Shown here: positions 7,813 through 12,581 of the stretch, in pieces
Numbering within the stretch: the first letter of the stretch is position 1
How the letters are laid out: each line of letters opens with the position of its first letter
Source of the DNA: an uncultured Lentisphaeria bacterium
GTDB taxonomy: Bacteria > Verrucomicrobiota > Lentisphaeria > JABSQK01 > CAJWLW01
Direction: 5' to 3'
Assembly: GCA_913042885.1 (NCBI GenBank)
Contig: CAJWLW010000116.1
Location: forward strand, 1 to 12,581
Length of the DNA stretch: 12,581 bases
Program-made: the position numbers and the translations under genes
Notes under the pieces: model-generated
What the model was told of the DNA's origin: nothing
The model's database searches: none
What the model saw: the letters and a program-made list of their open reading frames with translations, nothing else

Positions 7813-8480
7813 GTGTCTTCGAGGTTTCCGATGACTGCCTGCGCCTCGGTCTGCGCGCCATCGCCGTCGTCTTTCGCGACGTCACGATCGGCCCGGCCAA
7901 TGCCGGGCTGCAGGCGGACATCGAATCCGAGGCAGCGCAAGCACGCAGTCGTTACGCCGATCTCAAGGCGTTGATTGCCACCCCGGAACTGACGCGGCTC
8001 TACGAAGTGTTTCGCAGCATCGGCGTCAATCCGAAGAAGCACCTGCCGTCGATACCTAATCTGTATCGCTACGCTTTGAAACGCGGGTGCCTGCCGAGCA
8101 TCAACAACTTCGTTGATGCCTACAACCTGATTTCCCTGCGAACTCTGTTCAGCTTGGGGGCTCACGATCTCGCAGCCCTGTCGCTGCCGGTAACCATGCA
8201 GTTGTTTGACGGCAGTGAGACGTTTATCCCGCTGGGCAGCCATGAACCGCGGCCGGTGACGGCAGGCGAATTCGGATACGTCGATGCGGACAATCGCGTC
8301 ATTTGCCGACTGGACGTCGTGCAGGGCGAGTTCAGCAAAGTCACCGCCGCCAGCAAGGAGGTGCTGCTGATCGTCGAGAGTACCGATGCGATGTCCGCAG
8401 AACGGCAACAGCAGGTTGCCGGCGAAGCAATCGGCCTGATCCAGACCTGCTGCGGTGGCACAGCGGAACGAATCGACTGA
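7809..8480 (+). CDS. Free-standing B3/B4 tRNA-binding (PheRS beta-like editing) domain protein
   Basis: 223 residues forming one B3/B4 domain, the editing module of the phenylalanyl-tRNA synthetase beta chain, without the rest of that protein. Landmarks are FRSIGVNPKKHLPS, then CLPSINNFVDAYNLISLRTLFSLGAHD, and a C-terminal GEFGYVDADNRVICR strand pair ahead of VLLIVES. Free-standing members are thought to act on mischarged tRNA or free aminoacyl species; most are uncharacterised. The start is GTG at 7809, where the sequence GTGA overlaps the start with the stop of the PurA-like gene, so translation is probably coupled; no separate ribosome binding site is visible. It ends 17 bp before the stop of the convergent reductase gene. 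Family call is strong; substrate and the reason for pairing with a purine enzyme are unknown. Confidence 0.88.
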   Translation: MSVFEVSDDCLRLGLRAIAVVFRDVTIGPANAGLQADIESEAAQARSRYADLKALIATPELTRLYEVFRSIGVNPKKHLPSIPNLYRYALKRGCLPSINNFVDAYNLISLRTLFSLGAHDLAALSLPVTMQLFDGSETFIPLGSHEPRPVTAGEFGYVDADNRVICRLDVVQGEFSKVTAASKEVLLIVESTDAMSAERQQQVAGEAIGLIQTCCGGTAERID

Positions 8481-8497
8481 TCCGGGCAGAGGACTGC

Positions 8498-9529
8498 TCA
8501 GAGCTCCATAATCACCTTGCCGACCGAGTCGCCGCTTTGTAAATACCGCAAAGCTGCCGTTGCATCGTTGAAGGGCATTACCCGGCCGATATGCGGCGGT
8601 GGCACCTCCAGTGCCGATAGTTCGTCGTACAGCCGGCGCATCTCATCGGCGCGATCCCAGAGCCAGATCAGATTGAATGCCATGACACTCTTGTTCTCCG
8701 AAATCATGCTGACCGGATCCAATTTCGGCCGACGCCAGTATTGCCAGCCGAGTTTCGCATAGTTCGGCCGTTGCCCCGACGGCATCAGATCGGCCGCGCC
8801 AAATATCACCAGGCGTCCGCCCGGAAGCAGCCTGCGGTACAGCGGCTGGAACGTCGGGCCCGCAACTGCATCGAGGACCAGATCGAATCCGTCGCGGCCA
8901 GCCGAAGCGAGGGCCTTGTCGAGCCGCTGCTCGAAGGCAATGCCGTCACGGACGATGACTCGCTCGGGCGGCAACCCGGTGACCTCCGCCTTTGCTGCCT
9001 GCCCGACAGTACCTGCCGCTTCGCCGCGCAGCCGATCGATCAACCCCAATGCCGCGAGCCCTACACCGCCGGCGGCCGATTGCACCAGCACAAATTGGCC
9101 AGGCCGCAGGCCGCCAAGCTCACGCAGTGCATACCAGGCGGTCAAGGACGTCACAAGCTGGCCGGCGCCCTCGGCCATCGACCAACCATCCGGCAGCGGC
9201 CAAAGGTATCGGGCATCGACATTGAGGTGTGTCGCATAGGCACCGAATCGGGTCAGTCCCATGACCGGTTGGCCGACTGCCAAGCCGTCGACGGACGGGC
9301 CGACCGCGTCAACAACGCCGGCGAACTCCAGCCCCGGCACGAACGCTCCGGACGGCGTGGCGGAGTAGAGCCCGAGGCAGGCAAAGACATCCGCAAAGTT
9401 GAGGCCGACTGCCGCAACACGGACAGTGACACAGCCTGCGTCAGGCTCACTCAGATCATCGCCGGCCAACTGCAGCCGGCTGATATCGCCGGTCTTTGGC
9501 AGCTGCCAGATTTGCCGTAATAGGGACAT
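8498..9529 (-). CDS. Medium-chain dehydrogenase/reductase, VAT-1/quinone oxidoreductase type
   Basis: 343 residues from the chosen ATG. An N-terminal GroES-like domain includes VRVAAVGLNFADVFACLGLY and PGLEFAGVV (about 65-73); the Rossmann domain has SAAGGVG (151-157) for NADP(H), followed by GFDLVLDAVAGPTF. MISENKSVMAFNLIWLW and the C-terminal GKVIMEL are typical of VAT-1-like proteins. The cysteine and histidine ligands of the zinc-dependent members are absent, as expected for the quinone-reductase branch, which reduces quinones or enones with NADPH. The frame continues upstream to a GTG at 9559, but neither start has a clear ribosome binding site; the ATG at 9529 fits the family N-terminus better. 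The gene is divergent from the hydrolase gene and faces the B3/B4 gene. The natural substrate cannot be read from sequence. Confidence 0.9.
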   Translation of the reverse strand: MSLLRQIWQLPKTGDISRLQLAGDDLSEPDAGCVTVRVAAVGLNFADVFACLGLYSATPSGAFVPGLEFAGVVDAVGPSVDGLAVGQPVMGLTRFGAYATHLNVDARYLWPLPDGWSMAEGAGQLVTSLTAWYALRELGGLRPGQFVLVQSAAGGVGLAALGLIDRLRGEAAGTVGQAAKAEVTGLPPERVIVRDGIAFEQRLDKALASAGRDGFDLVLDAVAGPTFQPLYRRLLPGGRLVIFGAADLMPSGQRPNYAKLGWQYWRRPKLDPVSMISENKSVMAFNLIWLWDRADEMRRLYDELSALEVPPPHIGRVMPFNDATAALRYLQSGDSVGKVIMEL

Positions 9530-9583
9530 GCGCTGAGAACTTACACGATTTGCGCACACATTGACATCGAATGTATGGATGAA

Positions 9584-9601
9584 TCCAACTCGGCAGTTGG
9601 A
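9584..9601. promoter_or_regulatory. Inverted repeat in the divergent intergenic region
   Basis: TCCAACT (9584-9590) and AGTTGGA (9595-9601) form an exact inverted repeat around CGGC, in the 153-bp gap between the divergent reductase and hydrolase genes. No T run follows, so an operator is more likely than a terminator. Apart from this repeat I see no convincing promoter in the gap; a TTGACA at 9561 has no matching -10. Confidence 0.4.
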
Positions 9602-9682
9602 ATGCTAAAGTAACTTGTGTCATTCAAGGCTGTTACAAAATACAGGGTACGGCTGGCACAGCGATTACAAAACTGACTGTCA

Positions 9683-10630
9683 ATGACACCGAAACAATCA
9701 AAAAAGAAGAGGCGGATTGTGAAGATCCTGGCCATCGCGGTTGTCGGGCTGGTAGTGACATTCGTCGTGGTAGACCTGATCTACACCGGCATCGTCAGGA
9801 AACGGCAGGCTAAGTGGGAAGCAAACGTCGATCGTAACAGTGACGGCGTGCGGCGCGGCTGCGAGGCGTTCACGGTCGGCAGCGGCGACACTGCCCTGCT
9901 TATGGTTCACGGGTTCAGTGACTCGCCGGCGGTCTACAAGCTGATGGCTGACGAACTGGCAGAGAAAGGCTACACCTGCCGCGCCATGCGCCTGCCTGGC
10001 TTTGCCGAGCCGTATGAGGCGTTTGCAAAGCATGACCGGCAAGACTGGCTGCAGGCGATTGCCGAGGAGGTGACGAGCTTGCGCCAGACGCACGACGAGG
10101 TCTGGATCGTCGGCCATTCGACGGGTGCGTCACTGGTGACCCGACACGTGCTGGACCATCCGGACACGGCGGCGGGTTTGGCGTTGCTGGCGCCGCTGGT
10201 CGAGGTTTCGGGCAAACGCAGCCCGGTGCTCTCACCGCATGCCTGGTTCAAGGCGATCGGTGCGCTGCTGATGTTCACCGATCGCATCGAAACCTGCTTC
10301 GAACTGGACATCAATTCGCCTGAGGGCCGGACGGTGATTATTCGGGAGCAATTCGTGCCGCTGACGACCATCGAAGAGACATTCGCGATCGCGTCAGAAG
10401 TCCGCGACCGCGCCCCCGAGATCACAGTGCCGGTTTACACAGCGGTATCGGCGGCGGACAAAATTGTCGACACAGAGGCCTCGGTGCGCTTTTTCGAACA
10501 GCTCGGCAGCGCGCGCAAGCAGCTGGTTCGTCTGGATGCGTCCGGGCACGTGATACCCGTGGACTACGGCTGGCAAACGGTGTGCTCGGATATCGACGCA
10601 TTCATCCAGGCGTCGACGGCGGTGCAGTGA
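9683..10630 (+). CDS. Membrane-anchored alpha/beta hydrolase (esterase/monoacylglycerol lipase-like)
   Basis: 315 residues. A lysine/arginine-rich N-terminus (1-11) precedes one hydrophobic span (about 12-36), with no cleavage site seen, so the protein probably stays anchored in the inner membrane with the catalytic domain in the periplasm. The hydrolase domain shows the oxyanion segment VHGFSDSP, the nucleophile elbow GHSTG with Ser146, an acid at Asp259 (AADKIVD) and His289 (SGHVIPVDY), a complete triad in the usual order. The overall pattern fits carboxylesterases and monoacylglycerol lipases; the substrate is unknown. The ATG at 9683 has no clear Shine-Dalgarno sequence. The gene is divergent from the reductase and its stop is six bases from the stop of the convergent rubredoxin gene. 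Confidence 0.9.
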   Translation: MTPKQSKKKRRIVKILAIAVVGLVVTFVVVDLIYTGIVRKRQAKWEANVDRNSDGVRRGCEAFTVGSGDTALLMVHGFSDSPAVYKLMADELAEKGYTCRAMRLPGFAEPYEAFAKHDRQDWLQAIAEEVTSLRQTHDEVWIVGHSTGASLVTRHVLDHPDTAAGLALLAPLVEVSGKRSPVLSPHAWFKAIGALLMFTDRIETCFELDINSPEGRTVIIREQFVPLTTIEETFAIASEVRDRAPEITVPVYTAVSAADKIVDTEASVRFFEQLGSARKQLVRLDASGHVIPVDYGWQTVCSDIDAFIQASTAVQ

Positions 10631-10636
10631 GCGGAC

Positions 10637-10816
10637 TCAGTCGAGCAGTTCGAAGTCTTCCTTGCCGACACCACAGTCAGGGCAGTACCAGTCGTCCGGG
10701 ATGTCTTCGAATTGTGTGCCCGGGGCAATTCCCGAATGGGGGTCGCCGATTTCCGGGTCGTAGATCCAGCCGCAAACCGTGCAGATCCATTTTTTTGAAT
10801 CAGTAGCAGAGGTCAT
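10637..10816 (-). CDS. Rubredoxin
   Basis: A small gene coding for 59 residues. Rubredoxins are one-electron carriers with a single iron bound by four cysteines. Both ligand pairs are present: Cys12 and Cys15 in [12 protein letters not shown], and Cys45 and Cys48 in [14 protein letters not shown], with the conserved GDP and [13 protein letters not shown] between them. The length fits the single-domain type. A short hydrophilic extension (MTSATDSK) comes before the fold. Cytoplasmic. Possible partners are alkane hydroxylases, oxidases or reductive peroxide defence, but no rubredoxin reductase is in the window. The leader lacks a clear ribosome binding site and carries the 7-bp-period repeat. 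It follows the SDR gene by 70 bases on the same strand and converges with the hydrolase gene. Confidence 0.95.
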   Translation of the reverse strand: MTSATDSKKWICTVCGWIYDPEIGDPHSGIAPGTQFEDIPDDWYCPDCGVGKEDFELLD

Positions 10817-10833
10817 TATTCAGCTTTTGGTGT

Positions 10834-10878
10834 TTCGGTGTTCAGAATTCGTTCGATATTCAAAGTTCGGCGTTCGTT
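10834..10878. repeat. Seven-base-period tandem repeat upstream of the rubredoxin gene
   Basis: TTC recurs at 10834, 10841, 10848, 10852, 10859, 10866 and 10873, that is with spacings 7, 7, 4, 7, 7, 7, in degenerate units such as GTTCAGA, ATTCGTT and GTTCGGC. The 12-mer TTCGGTGTTCAG at its left edge is repeated exactly at 12322-12333. Confidence 0.6.
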
Positions 10879-10886
10879 GACCGCCA

Positions 10887-11693
10887 TCACTTCCAGACTG
10901 AGAAGCCGCCGTCGACGACAAGATTGTGAGCCGTTACGTAATCGGACGCCGCCGATGCCAGGAACAGCGCAGCGCCCTTCAGGTCGATGCCCATGCGGCC
11001 CCAGCGCCCCAGCATGGCGCCATCCGCGAAGTCCGCAACAAAGGTTTCCGGCAGGTTGCCCGGTTTTTCGAAACCGCCGGGCGAGATTGCGTTGACGTAC
11101 ACGCCCTTGGGCGACAGCATTCCGGCCAAGTCCTGGGTGAGACCGATGACTCCGGCCTTGGCCGCAGCGTAGTCGACGGGTTGGCCGGCCATGCCGCTGC
11201 GATCGTACATCCGGCGGTCGCGGCCGACCAGGGCAGCGGCCGAGGCGATGTTGATGATCTTGCCATAGCCGGCCTCGACCATATAGCGGCTGACTTCTTT
11301 GCAGCAGTTAAGGCAGCCCGTGAGGTTCGTCGCGATCAAATTCGCCTCGTCCTCGGAATCGCGTTCATGGATGTTTCCAGGACTGTTCCCGGAGCCGCCG
11401 CCCGCGTTGTTGATAAGGATGTCGATGCGGCCCTTCCATTCAAAGGCCGCTTTGGCCATCGCAACGGTCTGCTCGTGACTGCGCTGATCCAGGGTCAGAC
11501 CGAGGGTCTCAACGGCATAGGCGTTACCGAGTTTCTCGGCGGTCTCGTTGGCGCGGGTTTCGTCGCGCGAGGTGACGATGATATGACAGCCGGCCTCGGC
11601 GAGGGCACAGGCCATGTCGTAGCCCAGCCAGGCGTAAGCGCCGGTAACAATGGCGACGCGACCGTCGAGTCGAAAGAGATCGAAAACATTCAT
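10887..11693 (-). CDS. Short-chain dehydrogenase/reductase (SDR), classical type
   Basis: 268 residues, the standard length. The cofactor motif is TGAYAWLG (17-24): the first and last glycines of TGxxxGxG are present but the middle one is Trp22. Then come NNAG (95-98), Asn123, Ser151, and YAAAK with Tyr175 and Lys179, giving a complete Asn-Ser-Tyr-Lys tetrad. The C-terminus VDGGFSVWK is typical of the family. The sequence resembles gluconate 5-dehydrogenase or 3-oxoacyl-ACP reductase-like SDRs; the substrate is not predictable. Asp rather than Arg is absent at the end of the second strand (IIVTSRDE), where Ser42-Arg43 suggests NADP(H). The start ATG is clear from the family N-terminus (MNVFDLFRLDGRVAIVTG); no strong ribosome binding site precedes it. 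The gene lies between the bcp and rubredoxin genes on the same strand. Confidence 0.9.
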   Translation of the reverse strand: MNVFDLFRLDGRVAIVTGAYAWLGYDMACALAEAGCHIIVTSRDETRANETAEKLGNAYAVETLGLTLDQRSHEQTVAMAKAAFEWKGRIDILINNAGGGSGNSPGNIHERDSEDEANLIATNLTGCLNCCKEVSRYMVEAGYGKIINIASAAALVGRDRRMYDRSGMAGQPVDYAAAKAGVIGLTQDLAGMLSPKGVYVNAISPGGFEKPGNLPETFVADFADGAMLGRWGRMGIDLKGAALFLASAASDYVTAHNLVVDGGFSVWK

Positions 11694-11708
11694 GACATTT
11701 CGTTTCTT

Positions 11709-11726
11709 GCTGCGTTGATTCGCAGC
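11709..11726. repeat. Inverted repeat in the leader of the SDR gene
   Basis: GCTGCG (11709-11714) and CGCAGC (11721-11726) are exact inverted copies around TTGATT, 15 bases upstream of the SDR start. It could be a leader hairpin or a protein-binding site. The remainder of the 146-base gap between the SDR and bcp genes shows nothing else I can support. Confidence 0.35.
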
Positions 11727-11839
11727 GGGCAGGGTAATGTGGCAACGGCAATTTTCAACCGTATAGCGCGGTATCGTCTGATTTTCTCACCATCATTCAC
11801 GCGTGTCTGCAGCGCAACACATGGACTTTTCGGCTCACA

Positions 11840-12298
11840 TTACTCCAGCACGGCCAGAACTTCCTCGGCGTGCTCGGCCGGCTTCACCTTGGGGAAGACG
11901 GCCTTGAGGTTGCCGTCCGGACCGATGACGAAGGTGGCGCGCTGAATTCCCATCCGCTTCTTGCCGTACATGTTTTTCTCTACCCAGACACCGTAGGCCT
12001 CGATTGTCTGGCGATCGACGTCGGCCAGCAATTCAAAGGGCAGCGAATACTTGTTGGCGAACTTCTCGTGCGATGCCACCGAATCGGCACTGCAGCCGAT
12101 GATCACGGTATTCTTGTCGGTGAATGCGGAATGGTTGTCGCGGAAGGCGCAGGATTCGGTGGTGCAGCCCGGCGTGTCGTCTCTCGGGTAGAAGTAGAGC
12201 ACGACGTTCTTGCCGGCAAAATCGTCCAGTGAAATGGTCTCCCCGGTCTGTGTCTGGCCGGTAAATTTCGGAGCCGGGGTCCCAGGTTCGAGTGCCAT
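11840..12298 (-). CDS. bcp: Thioredoxin-dependent peroxiredoxin, Bcp/PrxQ subfamily
   Basis: 152 residues. Bcp/PrxQ enzymes reduce hydrogen peroxide and organic peroxides using thioredoxin. The active site DDTPGCTTESCAFRDN gives the peroxidatic Cys45 and the resolving Cys50 five residues later, the arrangement of the two-cysteine atypical Bcp type. Other landmarks are FYPRD (36-40), GVWVEK followed by YGKKRMGIQRATFVI, and a C-terminal helix ending in EVLAVLE. A third cysteine occurs in IIGCSAD. The frame runs 15 codons further upstream to 12343, but the ATG at 12298 has AAGGAG 7 nt before it and begins MALEPGTPAP as in the family, and the upstream part covers the intergenic repeat. It follows the rlmI-like gene by 56 bases. 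Confidence 0.95.
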   Translation of the reverse strand: MALEPGTPAPKFTGQTQTGETISLDDFAGKNVVLYFYPRDDTPGCTTESCAFRDNHSAFTDKNTVIIGCSADSVASHEKFANKYSLPFELLADVDRQTIEAYGVWVEKNMYGKKRMGIQRATFVIGPDGNLKAVFPKVKPAEHAEEVLAVLE

Positions 12299-12305
12299 CG
12301 GGTTA

Positions 12306-12311
12306 CTCCTT
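12306..12311 (-). promoter_or_regulatory. Ribosome binding site that fixes the bcp start
   Basis: AAGGAG on the minus strand stands 7 nt before the ATG at 12298, ruling against the longer reading that begins at 12343. Confidence 0.75.
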
Positions 12312-12321
12312 GGTTTTAGCG

Positions 12322-12340
12322 TTCGGTGTTCAGCGTTCGG
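12322..12340. repeat. Seven-base-period repeat upstream of bcp
   Basis: GTTCGGT, GTTCAGC and GTTCGGC follow each other, with TTC at 12322, 12329 and 12336. A further TTC lies at 12347, 11 bases on (7 plus 4), echoing the 4-base phase break in the copy upstream of rubredoxin. Confidence 0.6.
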
Positions 12341-12354
12341 CATCTGTTCTGCGC

Positions 12355-12581
12355 CTACTGCGCGCGGCAGACGAGCCCTTTCAAGTACTGTCCTTCGGGA
12401 AACGTCAGGGCAATAGGGTGATCGCCCGGCTGGGCGTGTCGATCGATAATCTGGACGACCCGATCAGCATCGAGCGCTGCGTCCGACACGATTTTCTGGA
12501 AGAGATCCGGGGCGACATGGCCGGAACAGGAGTATGTCAGCAGCAGGCCGCCCGGTCGCAGCAGTTTCAGCGCCAGCAGAT
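12355..12581 (-). CDS. rlmI: 23S rRNA (cytosine-C5)-methyltransferase, RlmI type (C-terminal part only)
   Basis: The frame is open to the window edge and gives the last 74 residues plus part of a codon; the start lies outside. It begins [11 protein letters not shown] and continues with LLLTYSCSG, the SCS cysteine motif of RlmI-type 5-methylcytosine methyltransferases, then [15 protein letters not shown], and the C-terminal [23 protein letters not shown], which is close to the E. coli RlmI end. RlmI methylates C1962 of 23S rRNA with S-adenosylmethionine. It is the first gene of the minus-strand run continuing with bcp. Related RlmI-like paralogues share these features, so the precise target base is less certain than the family. 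Confidence 0.85.
   Translation of the reverse strand, partial: LLALKLLRPGGLLLTYSCSGHVAPDLFQKIVSDAALDADRVVQIIDRHAQPGDHPIALTFPEGQYLKGLVCRAQ

Noticed and set aside
8484..8499. Hairpin GGGCAG-AGGA-CTGCTC between the convergent B3/B4 and reductase genes
   Set aside because: The stem needs a G-U pair, has no T run and overlaps the reductase stop codon.
8741..9520. Plus-strand open frame opposite the VAT-1-like reductase
   Set aside because: No recognisable motif, and it is fully covered by a gene with Rossmann and family motifs.
9530..9559. Extended reductase start at GTG 9559
   Set aside because: The extra ten residues match nothing in the family, and no ribosome binding site precedes the GTG.
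9561..9566. Perfect TTGACA as a -35 box for the hydrolase gene
   Set aside because: No acceptable -10 hexamer occurs 15 to 19 bases downstream, so it is probably chance.
10926..11945. Plus-strand open frame of 339 codons opposite the SDR and bcp genes
   Set aside because: It spans two real genes and the gap between them on the other strand and shows no domain.

Overview
The window is a GC-rich (roughly 60 percent by eye), gene-dense piece of a bacterial chromosome with short intergenic gaps. The gene set (RlmI-type 23S rRNA methyltransferase, Bcp/PrxQ peroxiredoxin, rubredoxin, free-standing B3/B4 editing domain, VAT-1-like reductase) and the base composition suggest a Gram-negative proteobacterium, most likely an environmental gammaproteobacterium; this is inference, as no rRNA or tRNA gene is present. 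The large thioester alpha-2-macroglobulin and the DUF3127 protein at the left end belong to families I associate more with Bacteroidota and Planctomycetes, so that end may have a different history.

Layout. Positions 1-4473 (+) hold the 3' part of a very large alpha-2-macroglobulin-like protease trap. Facing it is a small DUF3127 OB-fold protein (4512-4877, -) with an SSB-like acidic tail. A 72-bp divergent promoter region separates that gene from a DUF2142 multi-pass membrane protein (4950-6413, +). Next comes a two-gene unit: a divergent adenylosuccinate synthetase (6532-7812, +) whose stop codon overlaps the GTG start of a B3/B4 tRNA-editing-domain protein (7809-8480, +). Facing this is a VAT-1-like medium-chain reductase (8498-9529, -), divergent from a membrane-anchored alpha/beta hydrolase (9683-10630, +). 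The rest is a minus-strand run read in the order rlmI (3' part only), bcp, an SDR oxidoreductase and a 59-residue rubredoxin, with gaps of 56, 146 and 70 bases.

How they fit together. The minus-strand run at the right has a redox and peroxide-defence flavour but is not a tight operon. The purA-B3/B4 pair is almost certainly translationally coupled and is not in the usual gammaproteobacterial purA setting. I see no CRISPR array, insertion sequence, prophage gene, tRNA or rRNA. The observations most worth following are the altered nucleotide-binding residues of the PurA-like enzyme and its coupled partner, the SSB-like tip on the DUF3127 protein, and a 7-bp-period repeat family upstream of two minus-strand genes.
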